The notes under the pieces are model-generated. The model worked only from the letters and a program-made list of their open reading frames with translations, was not told the origin of the DNA and did no database searches. This document shows positions 49,715 through 63,015 of a stretch of 64,000 nt of DNA, one piece after another. How positions within the stretch are numbered: the first letter of the stretch is position 1; each line of letters opens with the position of its first letter. The position numbers and the translations under genes are program-made. Source of the DNA: Stichopus chloronotus (taxonomy: Eukaryota; Echinodermata; Holothuroidea; Aspidochirotida; Stichopodidae); assembly GCA_021234535.1 (NCBI GenBank), contig CM037832.1, forward strand, positions 10,981,575-11,045,574, read 5' to 3'.

Positions 49715-52700
49715 GTAAGTGGTCTCCCTCATTAGCCACAAAATCTTTCAATAAATCTCTCTTTTTCATGGATACCAGTGAGTGTTTTTATTTTAACTTT
49801 TGTCATCTTTTATGACAAGGTTCCCTTCCTGCCACCGCATCCCTGGTGTGCAAGAAGATGATAATGAACGTAATAGTAGTGATGATGTTGGATCTATTGT
49901 TTTCTGCTCCTTGGAGATGTTCACCTTTGATATTTAGTTGATTGCTATCCTCACCTTTCATTGTCTTCAATGAGAGCCTTCTCACTCCTCGTCCGCTACG
50001 ATGATCACAAATCTCAATTGGCTGAACAGCTTTTGTGTCCTTTTTTGTAATCACGGTCAGGAAGATGAAAAAAAAGATGTCTTTCATGTGTTTTTTTTTT
50101 TGTGTGTGTGTGATCTCTAGGCTGTTGTATGATTGTGAAAAGCTGTGAAGGAAAAGCTACATTTATTCTTTGAGAAAAGTTGTCAAATTTTGCGCATGTT
50201 TAATATTGACCGCTAATTTCAACAGTGCATCTCAATGTAGTTTTTGTGTAGGACATAGTGTACAAATCTGGTGTTGGTTGGTAACATAATTGTTATGTAA
50301 CAGTTAAGTGTGCAAAAAGTGGAAGTGTGCAAAAAGATGGATGTTGGGGGAGGGGAGAAGGTATAAAAGATTTATGGTTATTGAAAATAGCCAAGCAGCA
50401 CCTGAAATTGTTCGTCAGAAACTAGTCAGAAAGGAGAATCTTGTTTTTTTCTTTGTAAGATTGAGGTTAGAAATGTTCTTCAAACTTTCCAGTAGCAGCA
50501 GTGACAGTTGGTGAATGAACAACAACAACACAAACCTTAAAGTGATTCATTGAGTTGATGTTGTTCATTCTGTGATGAGTTTAAAGGAAGCCATTGCATA
50601 TCAATAATTCTAATTAACCTCATTAGTCATTTATCTATTCCTACAGTCACTGAAAATGTGAGAAATTTTGTAGTTTTTCATGAGCAGAGGTTGCCTATGC
50701 CTCGTATATTATAGCTAAAAAGTGTTTGGTCACAGATTTGCAGCTAGGAATTTTGATCATTAATTACATTGTCATCATTGATATAGTTGCATGTCAGATC
50801 ATCAGAATCTCTTAGTTTGACCATTAACATGTATGCGTAATCTTCAACAGGTGTGACAAAATGTTATGAATTTTGTGACCAACCCAATGAGCCCCTTTAA
50901 TATCAATTTAAACTTGAGCCTTTATTTGCTGATGTGGTAAACTGTAAAGCAGTTTAAGTGTGACTCTGATTTAGTCATTGTTGAGGACTCTGTAGGTCAT
51001 CTACTTTGGATGAACATTGTTAAATCAACCTGTAGCTCTAATCCGCTGGTAACTGTGAAGAGTAATAATAATGACGATAACATTAATATTTGCGTAGTGC
51101 AAGTCCGGCAGATTCGAGCCGCTCGAAGCACTTAACAATAATTACCGAACAGACGAAATGGTGATAAAATAGCAAACACATTGTGTACCATTGAAACTTA
51201 ATAAGCTATTAACAAATATCCCATTGTAGAGATAATGCAAAAAGAGCACAACAACTAAAGAAAAACTAGAGGTTTGATGCTTATGAGGAATGATGGTGGA
51301 AAAAAGTAAAGAACAAGGAAAGATAAAAATTATGTGAAAGTCACCAGAAATTAATTATAAAAGAAAGTAAAACACTGAATCAAAAATTATTGGTTTTGTG
51401 TAATAGATCTTCAAAGGAATATTAAAACTAATAATTGATGTATGATAGGCATATATGCAGAGTTGGGTGAAGGGTGTTCTCGTTTTGGAAGCATATCTAA
51501 TCCTAGCACTGATCTCACGCTCTTGTTTTGTGTTGTGATTCTGGTATGGTGAGTGTACCGCTCAGCTGGGTTTGTACCACACTAGAAGATGATATCCTAG
51601 TTCTACACAAAACCATGCATCGCTTTGAAGGTACTCATGTGTGTGCCCAAAGGTCGCTGTCAGGGTAAAGAGCGCTAGGCGTCCTCTGGCCAGTAGTAGT
51701 TCAACATTTAGATGAACCACTCCTCTAACCAAAGATGAGGACTGTTTTAGAATGGTGAAGAGGGGGCCAGGCCCAAGATGGGGAGAGGGGAGAATGAGTG
51801 AGAGGATGGTGGAAGAACAAGGTGAAGAACAAGAAGATGAGGCAGAAGTTGTATTAAAGAATTAAAGCTTAAAATTTGCTTTTAGAGATAGCTTCACACT
51901 GTGAAAATATTACGCAAGGATCACACGGGGTCTGGAAGAAACCAGAAAAGTCATGGAATTCTACCATTTCTCCACTAGGTCATGAAAGTTGCAGATGGAA
52001 AACAGATGAACTTGCCACAGAAGATATGGAAAGTTATAAAATGTGAAAAATTTATGAAAAAAAAACCCATGGCAGATGTGTGTTAAATCTTTATGACAGG
52101 CAACAAACGTTAATACTTCTTGTCATAAAAATGGGAATTGCATTTGAATGATGCTACCTGTCAAGTAACTATGGTGACAGAGGCACTTGCCATCTGCATA
52201 GAGTAAAGATTTGGATTAGATGGAAGTATAGGAAGGGGAAATTTTGTTTTAGAGATGAATATTTATGACTAAAGTTAATAAAGAATAAGGATGTCAGCAG
52301 GGCTGCCTCTGTTCCATATTTAATGTTGCTCCAGAAAGTTTTTCTATTATTGAGAGATATTCAAATGAATATCGCAAAAAATGTAAAAACATTTATCGTA
52401 AACAAACATGTTGTGTCAGGGGAAAGGGGGATTTCTAACATTCGACTTGAGTGTGCACCGAAGGACAAGTGGTAGATGAAGGTTGGTTTTCCCCGTTGGC
52501 TGGAAGACTTGACTATTGAAATAACCTACATTTTCATGTTTACCTTCTGACAATATTCCCGTCACCAGTTTAATGCTCCAGTGACCTTTAAGTTGATTAG
52601 TTCTTCCAAATGGAGAGAAATTTTCTCCTCGGGTGACAGCACGTACCGCCGCCTTTTTTAGCTTTTTCTATTTTTTTGGCAATCTCTCATTTCAATATAT

Positions 52701-54449
52701 TTGGCCGCAATTTGTTCAAATCGGCATTCATTTTTGCAGTCCTTAATATGGAAGATGAGCAGAGGTCATTGATAATATCTCTTCACTCGGCAAGAAATTG
52801 ATGGGAAGAAAAAAAGAAAAGAAAGAAAGTCACCTTAATTGATCTAGATATTCTGCTAGTGCCCCTTAAAGTCAGTGCACCCTCTCTATGGCTAGAAGAA
52901 AATGTGAAATTGTTACATGATAATTGTCGGAGCTTGATATGAAACTTATCAAGTTAGATTGCAGTAACTATATTGTACATAGTGCTGAAACTTCATCAGA
53001 TATAGCGTCTCTGCTAGGTATATAACACTATTAGTTAAGTCAAGATGCTCATGAAATATAGCACAACTCTTTGGACTTAGTTAAGAAATTAGTACCTAAG
53101 TGATCAAACTTTTCAGACAGAGCATCAGTTTTCTGTGAGGTACATTTCAATGACTACTTAAGTGCCGAGTCTCCTCAGCAGATTTTGTTAAATATAGCAT
53201 CGATATTTAATAGTGAAAGGTCATAGTAAGTACTTAAATGATGATGCTGATAAAACATTTTATTGATTCCTCTGAGGTCTTAGTGTATAGTGAGTACCTA
53301 CAGTGAGTACTCATGCCCAGTAGAATATGGCATCAGTGTTTCAGTTAGATAAACAGCAGCTCATGTAGTGATGAGGTTCATCAGATTTGTAACTATTTCT
53401 TACTCACTGAAGCAGATAAACTTACCGTAGCACAAATTTCAAAAGAACCTGTTTTGGTTATTCCTTCAGTAGATATTTCTGTTTTCACAAGTGACATCAG
53501 ATGGTCATTCTGACTTCCTTTGAACAATTCCTGTTGAAGAAACTTTGTGCAAAATAAAGAAAGTCCGCCTAACTTTAAAAGAGACAAATCGTTTGAAATT
53601 TGACGACCTTTTCACGATTGTGAGAATGATCAACTCTTAACTCAGTGTCAGAATTGTCAAAATACATGAGTGTTCCTCATGCAATAATTAGAAAACTTTG
53701 TTCAGTATGCCAACGAATGGTAGGAATGATTAAAAAGAAACACAAGCTAGATTTAATATTAGGTCATCTAGGAAGTACAGTGAGCTACTTTGTCAGTCAC
53801 ATAGAGCAGGTGTACCTAATATACTGTACATATGCATTACCTTTGTGTTAAGAACTCAACTCAATTTTTTTTTCTTCATTTCAATCTTCGAGTCAACACT
53901 TTGCAAAAAATGTGGAAAAAATTTGCGTATATTGCATAGTTTATCATTTCCACCAACCCCCATTCCTTTGTTTACTCCCACAAAGATGCAGTTACTTCAG
54001 ACTTTGGTTTCAATTTTGTTTCGCACTTACCGCAGTCATTTCCTTAAAACTCCGAACCAGTTCTGTGCACTATCCTTGAAATTCAACAATTTCCATGATC
54101 TATAAATTATGTACCCATCCAATGCAGCAATACTTATCAGCAAGAGCTAAATTAATGATAGAAAGAATAGATGATTAGTCGTACATGATTTTAATCAAGA
54201 GCTATCAGTCACCATGGTCCACGCTGACGTCATTGCCGACAGTCGAGGCTCGCTCGACGGCTTGTTTACGCCGCTAATGCTGCGTCTGCCTCTCCCAGCA
54301 TCTCTCTGTTCCCTATTGTTCGTCCTCGTCATCATCTTTGTCTCTTCTTTTTAATTTTGACTCTCATGTGAAGGTGAGAGCAGAGACAGGTTGATGCAGA
54401 TTGGGAGTGATGCTTGGTTGTTTCAATCGATCAGCCCGTGTACGATGTT
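49715..54449. other. Probable intron following the DUF4062-like exon
   Basis: No second exon with the expected DUF4062 continuation was found. At about 51061-51170 there is a TAATAATAATGACGAT-led segment with GCAAGTCCGGCAGATTC and CTCGAAGCACTTAACAAT, possibly a short interspersed repeat. A weak tandem pattern (AAATATAGCATC, TTAAGTACCTAAGTGA) is seen at about 52990-53345. Confidence 0.4.
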
Positions 54450-54451
54450 CA

Positions 54452-54850
54452 GAGAGAGACAGGCAGGCATATAGGCAGGCAGTAGGCATGTAAGTAGGCA
54501 GATGCAGTAGGTAGGTAGACAGATATGCAGCAATGGAGATAGATAAAAAGGCAAAGATAGACAGACAGATAGGCAGACAGACAGACAGACAGGCTTATTA
54601 GCAAGTAAGCAGACAGGAATGCAAATGTGTGGGCACCAGGTAGAGAGCTTGGCAGTATGCAGGCAGACACATAGACATATTATCAAGCTTGCAAACAGGA
54701 AAGCAAATGGGTAGATAGACAGACATAGGCATATTAGCAAGTAGACAGACAGGAATTCAGGTAGGCAGTCAGACAGCAATACAGATAGGCAGATTTGCTT
54801 GCAGACAGACAACATAAAAACAGACCAATGGGCAGACAGACAGGGAGTCA
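54452..54850 (+). repeat. Degenerate GACA/GGCA tetranucleotide satellite
   Basis: GACAGGCAGGCATATAGGCA and similar phrases continue with interruptions; a longer pattern, ATAGACATATTAGCAAG...CAGACAGGAATGCA, recurs about every 110 bases. The 171-residue minus frame here (Leu-Ser-Val-Cys repeats) is a by-product. Confidence 0.9.
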
Positions 54851-57800
54851 GGCTGTTAGGTGGATGGGAGAGGAGAGGGGAGAAGGAGGAGAGAGCATAC
54901 TGTAGAAGACTGTAAGCTGAGAGTATAGCTGCCACCATTGGTAACGCATCATTGATGTTGTAATACAGCAGCTAGGTGCACCAGTGATTTAAATGTACTG
55001 TACATTCAAGCATACTGATACAGTCATCTGTCTGTTTTAACAGGTACAATAAAATTGCCAGATGGTCTGGCATGTGGCAATTTGTGTGTGTGTATCTGGT
55101 CACTGCTCTTTCGTAATTGCCAGCCTTTTGGTCTTGCAGCAAAGCTTCTAGCAAGCTTCAGTATCTGCTTCAATCTGTCTTTTTGCTACTTCCTTTGGGG
55201 GTTATATGTTGTTAGTACGTCGCTGGGTGGGGAGGGAGAAGGCATGGGGAGGGAGATAGATTAAAAGTATTCAACTTTGGGTACAGTCAGACAAGTTGAG
55301 GTGGTAAGATTTGAGTGTAAACCATGTGTATGAGTTTATCCTAACAACCGGGACATTCTGGATGGCATGTGCAGTAGACTTTTTCTCTCTGTTGCCTATT
55401 TAAGTACATGTGTATGTTCCAGCAGCCTGTCTATTGAGCTGAAGGCCTGTCAGGAAGTTCCTTAATTGGGAGTCATCTCAGGATTATAGTGTGCTCTCAG
55501 TTTCAGTGCTAACATCAAATTCGATTTACAATTTGATGAAAGTAGAACCTCCTGTGAAGATCAAACTCTGCAGCCGTTCTTTTCCTTCAAACACGATGAT
55601 CACCGATTGCGAAAAGAGGACAATCCGACCGCTAATGCAATTTTGCGAGTCATGCATGTAAAGATGGCAGTCGGTGTTTGCGTCAGGATAGAAGATTTAA
55701 TAGCAGCGTGATATGACTGGAACTTTGCTTAATACTCGATGCTCCAAAGGGGAATGGTTTCCTGAATTTGCTATTTGACGCAAAATAGAATTTTACCAGC
55801 GGAACAGCTATCTTGTTTCGTTCCGAGTGATGTATTAGTGAGACTTGATGCGCCGAAAATGTGAGCAATATTAAATGTGGGGCATAACCACTGTCTGCTG
55901 AATTTGAAAGCTGCCCTAGATTTTATGCACCTGAAAAAGTGAGTGTAAAATTAAAGCCAACTGACATTTATTCTCTTGCTTTCTATCCCCCATATGGTGT
56001 ATACCAACTAAACTCAGATGAGAGAAACTAGCGTCCCAAGTAAAGTATTTTCCAAGAAAAGAGTTTGGTGATTGCAATTTCAGAAGTACCATGGTCTTAA
56101 AAACTTTAGAAATGGGAATTTACTGTCTGTGAATTTTGCAATTGCGTTTGTCAGGTTTGCACTGAGTTTGATTAAACCATACAGAATACAATATCTCTGT
56201 AGCGATATGTAAGCAAGTTTGGGAACTTATGATTAGATGTAAGAGTAAAGGGGTTAAGATGCTGATGATATCTTACATACACTCAACTGCTCAAGAGTAT
56301 TGAGGATGGAGCAAGTTTGAAGTTACACCTGCGAGTATGAATCAATTTGCTCAGCTGGACTTACATACTATTTGTCAAGAAAAGCTTGTTCCTCATTTTT
56401 TGTGCTTGAAACACCACTAACATTTAGTCACTCTGTGGTTTATATAAACAGTGTTACTACATGGTAGAAAATGACATAACTTACTCAGCGTAATGTTAAA
56501 TAGATTACTTGAAGCTATGTGCAGTATCTGTTTACCTTATGTGCCCTTTGATGTGGTAAACAATTTTGTACCATATATACACTCATCCTTAAGGAATTGC
56601 ATTATGCTAGTATTGCAAACAAACTTCACTAGTGCAAGGGAAACTTCAAAGTAATGTGTACTTGTTTGAAGAAAACTTGTTTAATTTGTTTGTGGTATTT
56701 GGTGTTTGTTGTTTTTTGCTTTCATGCCACAATTAGTGATTTTTTTGAAGTTTATTGTTTTTTTTTGTTTAAAATAAACCATACATGGAAAACCTTTGTT
56801 CCCAATTCGTAGAAAATTTCAGCAAAATGCAACTGTCAGTGCCTTCAAGAAATTAATATGCAGGTAATAACCAAACTTATATGGCCCATGAACATGCACA
56901 TATATCCACACTTCATCAGTTTTATGATCGATCACTTATGCACTATCAGTATAGATACCATGGGTAAGGCAACTAGTGCTAGTGTGAAGAACTGCCAATG
57001 AGGCTAGCTGTATTTCTCTGCACATGTCACCACAGTAGGATTGTAGGCTGCAAGCTTTATTTCGTATTTTAAAATGCTTCAAGAATTATTGCTTTTTCGA
57101 GGCAGTACTGGTACCGAAGCAGTTGGCATAACCACTGGTCACATTTTGTGACTGCGCTTTTCATCATTAAGTGCTCTTTTGTGTTTTTTCCAAAACTTTT
57201 TTAGCAAGCAAAATCATGCATTTATCATGCTGTGTCTGATGGTGGAAAGAGATTTTCTGGTATATTAGGGAGGATTCCAGATGACGGGCAATGGAAGTTA
57301 CTCAGTTTGGTTGTGAAAATTGTGGGTTGCTATGACAATTTGATCTTTTCTAAAGCAAAGCCTGTAAATCAGACCTGGTACCTCTGCCACTTTCGCACAT
57401 TGCTCCGTTTTGTGTTTGATAGGTTTAACAGTGCATCCTGTGGTTGATGACCTTACAGGAGCTACAGTAGGCAATGAGATTGTACTGTAGCTCATCTTGT
57501 GGTGAGCGGTTTGCAGTAAGTCTTTGCTACTCGGTAGTCACACTGATCGATGTTCTAAAAGACCCAATATCCTCGTATAGTCCATTTAAGATCGGCAAAT
57601 ACAAACACGTCTAAGTAGGTATTGAGATTCAGCAGCAGTCTTTGATACCACTGCTCCAGTTATCGTAGTAATCACCTAAATATCAAACACCAATAACATC
57701 ACTGTGGAACTAGGTCATGTTTTACTGCAATATGTTTCGATTTCCCTAACACGGCAGTCGGCTTCCACGTCGAGCAAAACAAGTTTCAGTTTAGTCAACC

Positions 57801-58799
57801 GCTCTTGTTACTCAGCTGTTGTAGGAAGAGAAGTAGCAAGTATGTCTTTCTCCATACACTTTTTTTTCTAACATGAAAATTTTGCTCTCATATTGGTTAT
57901 GCTTCAGCATGCTGATCCCCTCCTCCAATCCATCTTCTCTATAACTCAAAGTTAGAACAGATCATTGTCGAGAGATGTTATTATTATATTTTTTTTTTTT
58001 TTCTCAGCAAAGCTCTGCTTTCCAGGGATTCAGTTCACTGTTCCTTTTATTAGGTTATGATCAATGTCAGGGAGTATCAGTTGATGACTTTGGTGACCCC
58101 TAAAATGCAGTCATTATCGACAAAAAAGAAAGAAAATGAGAAAAGAAGCTGAAGTCTGCTTTTCACTTCGTGAACACAATAATGATCAAGGATGATATGA
58201 ATGTCCTTGATTCATTTGTGATGTTCTGCGGTTTCTTCTGCTGCCTCTATGTTTGTCGGAAAAGATGTTACTTTTCTCTTGTTTGCATCTCGTCAGAATG
58301 GAGTGTGAGTTTGTAAAGCATTAAACTAGATAATTTTTTTCACTTTAGTTAATGATCCTAGTAACATTTGGAAGATTTAGAATTTCTAAACGTGATGTGT
58401 ATGTGATGTCTGAATCTTTTGGATGCAGTGTTTCTTAGATTTCCCAAGAAAAAAACTGCCTGTCAGTGTAGATTATGGTGAAGGTTTTTTGACGTTTGAA
58501 ATATTTTTGTTTAACTAAGCAATGTGGTCACTTTTTTCAATGGATTGTTCTCTGTTTTAATGAATGCATGCAGTGGTAGCCGTACTTTTGGAAGATAAAT
58601 ATTTGTTACTTTAGAAGATACTACTAAGTTTTGAAAAATTCTGTGATTATTGGCTCACCCAGTTATCACCTAAATTATATAGTTTCAATGGATGTAAACT
58701 CTTGATGCATTAATATGCATGAAACATTGATATCACCTACTGTATTACCTCAGATAACCTTAACAAGAAATGACATAGCAATGTGTCTGTCAGTATGTT
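54851..58799. other. Non-coding stretch, probably intronic
   Basis: A very good acceptor (long T run ending CTCAG) at about 58004 is followed by a frame reading QSSAFQGFSSLFLLLGYDQC without a strong donor. The frame at 57232-57447 has no splice support. No repeats were recognised. Confidence 0.3.
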
Positions 58800-59440
58800 T
58801 GTAGGTTTGTTCATCTGTCAGCATTCCTCAAACAGCCACTGTGTACAACGTATTTGAGGATTTGTCAGAATTATGGTACAGCTGAAACACATGTTTATGG
58901 GGTCAGTATTAAGCACGCAAATTACTAGGTCAAAGGTCACGTGGGTTTGAAGACTTGTCACATAGTGAAATCACCTTAAAAACAATTCTAGGATTGTGGG
59001 ATTTGAGCAGATTTATTGATATGGAATAGCGGGTTTTGTTACAAAAGCTGATCCATGAAAGTGATGTGGGTGGGGTCATGAGAGGTCATATGAAAAACGA
59101 GTTATTTGCATAGTCATATGATTGTGTGGTTTTGTTGGATGTGTGACTGTCAGCTATTGCCAAACTGACATACTGCACAGGTGTTTTGATGATTTACCAA
59201 GTTTCAGCAAGGTTGAAGTTGCAAAAAATGTTTACGGTATTAAAGTATGCAAAAAACTATGTCAAAGGTCATGTAGGATGGGAGGCATGTCACACAACTC
59301 CTAGGATTTTGTGATTTGAACAGATATGGTAATATGAAGTAGAATCTGGTGTTCCTAAAACTGCTCAATTGCTCATAATGTTGAAGATCTTGTGGGTGAC
59401 GTCATGAGTGGTCATGATTAAAGAAACAAAAGCAACCAAA
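58800..59440 (+). repeat. Two tandem units of about 333 bases with GGTCAAAGGTCA
   Basis: GGTCAAAGGTCACGTGGG (about 58928) and TGTCAAAGGTCATGTAGG (about 59261) head matching successions: CTTGTCACA, CTAGGATT(G/T)TG, GATTTGA(G/A)CAGAT, GGGTTT or GGTGTTCCTAAAA, then GTGGGTG(G)G(T/A)GTCATGAG. Diverged but collinear. Confidence 0.65.
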
Positions 59441-60122
59441 GGTCTACTCTCAGTGTGCACATTAAAGCATGGTGCAACTTGGACAGATTATCCTCAGTTT
59501 GAAACAGAGGATGCATAGCTACAGTGGACAACCACTTAGTGGTTGAGAGTAAAACTGTCATCGCGTAAGATTGTCAGGTAAATACTATCTGTAGGTTAAC
59601 AACCACAACTGTCTAAGAAAGTCATGATTTGTAAGACTGTGGATGAGATACTGCATGAGTTTGATGTAACGGTTCTGAATTCGTGAAATCACAGTTTAGC
59701 TTTTTAGCGTGATTGAGCATTCTCAGGTACTGTAGTGTCCTAACAGTTACTGGCCAGTGCTTGATAATGGCTCTCAGCACAGTAGTACACTCCCAGAGGA
59801 TTTCTTTCAGCATAGTGTGTCAAAATCTGAGACCCAAGATGTCAGATTTTCTTGATGAAAATCTTGACAAATCGATACTGCTTCATTTTGAAGTTGTGTT
59901 CCTGAAGTAAGACTCTGTTTGTGATTAACACTTTATAAGAGACTAACAGTAGCTCTTGTCGTGATGTGTTTGATAATGAAAGGAGATGTCCTAGATGATG
60001 TGGACCTCATTTGTTCAGTGGTGCGCCATTGGTACAAGTAACATTCACTTCATAGACATATATGAACCTAGGTTTAGGGGGTGTGGTGTTAGAACTGCAT
60101 GATTTTAAGTGCACTTTGAGCA

Positions 60123-60215
60123 AGATCAAATTGAATGCATCAGTGTGTGCAAGGCATAATATAGTCACTCATAAATACCCTCACCAGTGAGTTGTGGAGA
60201 AACTTAGGTAACATG
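60123..60215 (+). repeat. Short dispersed repeat, copy 3 of 3
   Basis: AGATCAAATTGAATGCATCA, GTGTGTGCAAGGC and ATAGTCACTCATAAATACCC, then CACCAGTGAGTTGTGGAG, match 36859-36950. Copy 2 lies at 43806-43890. Confidence 0.5.
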
Positions 60216-60619
60216 CAATCAAGGGTCATTTTGTTTTTCTTGGTAATGATATTAGATTCTTTTTTATTAAAATTAAATTTCAATGATGAACATTTGATTT
60301 TTATGGTTTTTTTACTTTGTCAAATTCAAATGACAACTTATAGGCCCCATTGGCATATATTACTCCCATTGTTAATTGCAAGTCCTGTTTATAAACAAGC
60401 AGCTTAGCTCCCATTAAGACCTTGGTTTATGAATATGTACAGGAAATACATTCAAAGTAGTTTTCCACTTGTGTCATTAATCGAGGATCACTTTTTCCTA
60501 CCTCGTTTACATCTGCACTTGACTCCTTTAGCTTTTAACATCAGGTATAGCTTTTCTCTATGAAGGCACTGTACTGTATGTATGGGACTCATTGTAGTGA
60601 CCTGTGTTTGTTGTTACAG

Positions 60620-60682
60620 TTCACCAATTATATTCACCCTCACTGTACTACAGCCAGTGTCCTGTTGACATCAGCATCACTG
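60620..60682 (+). CDS. Candidate internal exon, phase compatible with 49368-49714
   Basis: TTTGTTGTTACAG precedes and GGTGAGTG follows. Read in the phase left by the 49714 donor it gives VHQLYSPSLYYSQCPVDISI and exits in phase 1 again. A second frame (FTNYIHPHCTTASVLLTSA) is also open across all 21 codons. The translation does not resemble the expected DUF4062 continuation, and the acceptor tract is only moderate. It could equally be a chance pair of sites. Confidence 0.25.
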
Positions 60683-60954
60683 GTGAGTGTGTGTACATTG
60701 AAGGTCTTCCTAGAAAATTGGCAACACTTAAACAATGCCAGGCAGGAAACATTATGCTGTTTACCAAAAGCTATCATCAGAAGCCCTTTAACTGACATGT
60801 TCATTTGTTTCCGATTGTAACAATTTTGAATGAACCTTGAGCAAGAGGAGGTACTAATTCATCATTACAATCAAGATTGCTTGGCAGCATTTGAAATTCT
60901 TTACTAGGATCTTTGCAAGGAATCTTTCGGGCAGGTCCTGCCTTGGTAAGATTC

Positions 60955-61220
60955 ATTCACAGCGCATACTCCCTCACCTCATGAAATCTATGCATTACCG
61001 TATTGACCATCGTCTAGCAGATGAAGGTGCGTAGCAAGAACTTCACCGCAAAAGCAAAAGGCTGGCAATTACAGAATGGCGGTGACCAGACACACTCGCG
61101 CACACACAAAATTGCCAGATGCTAGATTATTGTCAATACGGTTATGCATAGGTTAAATGAGGTGAGTACGTCGCTAGCGAATTCCCATACCAGGGAGTTT
61201 TGGGGAATTAGTTGAGATTT
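60955..61220. mobile_element. Foldback (inverted-repeat) element, copy 1
   Basis: The left arm (about 60958-61020: CCTCACCTCATGAAATC, TATGCATTACCGTATTGACC, ATCGTCTAGCAG) is the reverse complement of the right arm (about 61115-61170: GATGCTAG, TTGTCAATACGGTTATGCAT, AAATGAGGTGAG). Arms are about 55 bases with a centre of about 100. The right end continues TCGCTAGCGAATTCCC..GGGAGTTTTGGGG. No coding frame; a MITE-like or foldback origin is inferred. Confidence 0.7.
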
Positions 61221-61834
61221 TAACTCTGAAGTTCTAACTGTGAGGAGATCGCTAGATACACAGAAGAAAGTAACAATAAATGTCAATTCACATGGTAGAC
61301 ATATACTTACCCCTTGATTCACTAATGCATCAAGTTTGAGCTTGCTCATAGTGTATTCAAAATCAATTCTGACACCTCCCCCTCTAAATCTAGGCTCGCC
61401 CTCATTTGTCTTTTGCTTTGCCTGGACCATCCATTTGTTAATTGAAATTGAAAAAGTAATGATTTTAATTACAATCACGTATCTGCATGAATTTAATTAC
61501 CTCACACCTGATATACATGCTAAAAAGAAGCTGAGAAGTTCTGTAAGAGATACTTGCATCAAAAATCATTTAAAGAGTGTAATTAGGTAAAATAAGTTGA
61601 TAGCAATGATTAAATTTACTTCAAATGAACATTTTCTGCTTGAAATGCAGAAATTCTGGAATCTGATGGAAATCAGTGAGACTTTTTAAATGGTGACTTA
61701 AATTATTTTAATTGATGTGATTTTAATTAAACACCACTGTGTGCAATCAACGTTTGAACTTTCATTTCTCCTTTTAGTTGAGTCAACAGTGGATATCAAT
61801 AATCAACAGGTGAAGTGGGGAGTGAAGTTAAATT

Positions 61835-62070
61835 CACAGCCCATACTCCCTCAGCTCATATAACCTATGCATTATTGTACTGGCCATAATCTAGCAACTG
61901 GCAATAGTGTGCGTATCTGGTCACTGGGGATTACGGAAGGATGATGACCGGCTACGCACACATACACAGTTGTCAGTTGCTAGAGTATGTCAAGTACTGT
62001 AAATGTGTAGGTTATATGAGGTGAGTACACCCCTTGTTAATTTCTAAACCATTTAGTTTTGGTGAGTCCA
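61835..62070. mobile_element. Foldback (inverted-repeat) element, copy 2
   Basis: ACTCCCTCAGCTCATATAAC, CTATGCATTA and ATCTAGCAACTGGCA (about 61847-61906) pair with TGTCAGTTGCTAG, AATGTGTAGG and TTATATGAGGTGAG (about 61972-62025). Same layout as copy 1, about 880 bases away, but more diverged, so it is an older or independently inserted copy. Confidence 0.65.
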
Positions 62071-63015
62071 GTTTAGGATGAGGAATAATTTTCAAGTGCC
62101 TGGTTGGGTACTACACTTGACTCTCGTAAAAGTATGCTCTGAACTCTGGTAATTTGAAAAAAAATTGACCCCAGAATAAGAAAAAAAGACATGAGCCCAT
62201 TGATGGGTCATGTACATACGCACATACACTAAAAAGATGATGCAAAAACTGTTTCTGATTATTACGTTTCTTGAATGTGTTTGACAAAAAATTGTAAAAC
62301 AGAACAAGTAACTTAAGGCGTCAAGAGTCTAGTCTGAAAGAAACATGTCAGAAATTTAAGATACAAAGTCAACTACTTGATTCATATCTTGGCCTCATTT
62401 TGCTTTTTAATAAGAAGAAGCCATGTATTGAAATTATTAAGGTAAAACATGAAGACGAGAAATTGCATGTTCCACCTAAACATTTCCTGTACAATCATTA
62501 GTACATTATTCAATTTTGTTCTACTAATTATGCATTTTCTAATTTGCCATTTGTAGTGCCCATTTAGTTGAACTCATTAAAGACATTGTAAGGACAGATA
62601 GGAGAAAGGGTGGCCTATTTCAGACATAAATGTATCAGGGTTGTGAAAACATAACTGCTGTCTAACTGCTGGACAGTTCTCCAGTTGACAATGGGGATGG
62701 CACTGTACAGTACATTTAGGCCCTGATTTCCGAGTTTAACAGTAACGCTTTCATTCCAAAGGTGCAATGACCAACTGTTGCTGTCCCTAGTTTTGGCATG
62801 CCAATGTTATCATTTTAAAAAAAGAATGTTATTTATTCTTAAGAAAAGAATAACAGCAAAGTACTGCTGATAATTTTTTTTGGGGGGGAGTAGGTAGAAA
62901 TCTGTATGCTGTTTTATTTACATATTAAATTAAAGTAGAATTGTTTTCACAATTAGTTTGGTTATAGATGACTGTTGCAGTAATTGATGATGCAGTTAGC
63001 TTGAAGTACTGCAAT
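62071..63015. other. Non-coding stretch
   Basis: AT-rich, no convincing frame or repeat recognised. Confidence 0.3.

Noticed and set aside
54423..54938. 171-residue minus-strand frame
   Set aside because: Same cause: GACA/GGCA satellite; no signal of a real protein.
58004..58110. Strong acceptor followed by an open frame QSSAFQGFSSL
   Set aside because: No donor of quality, and in the phase needed after 49714 the frame stops quickly.
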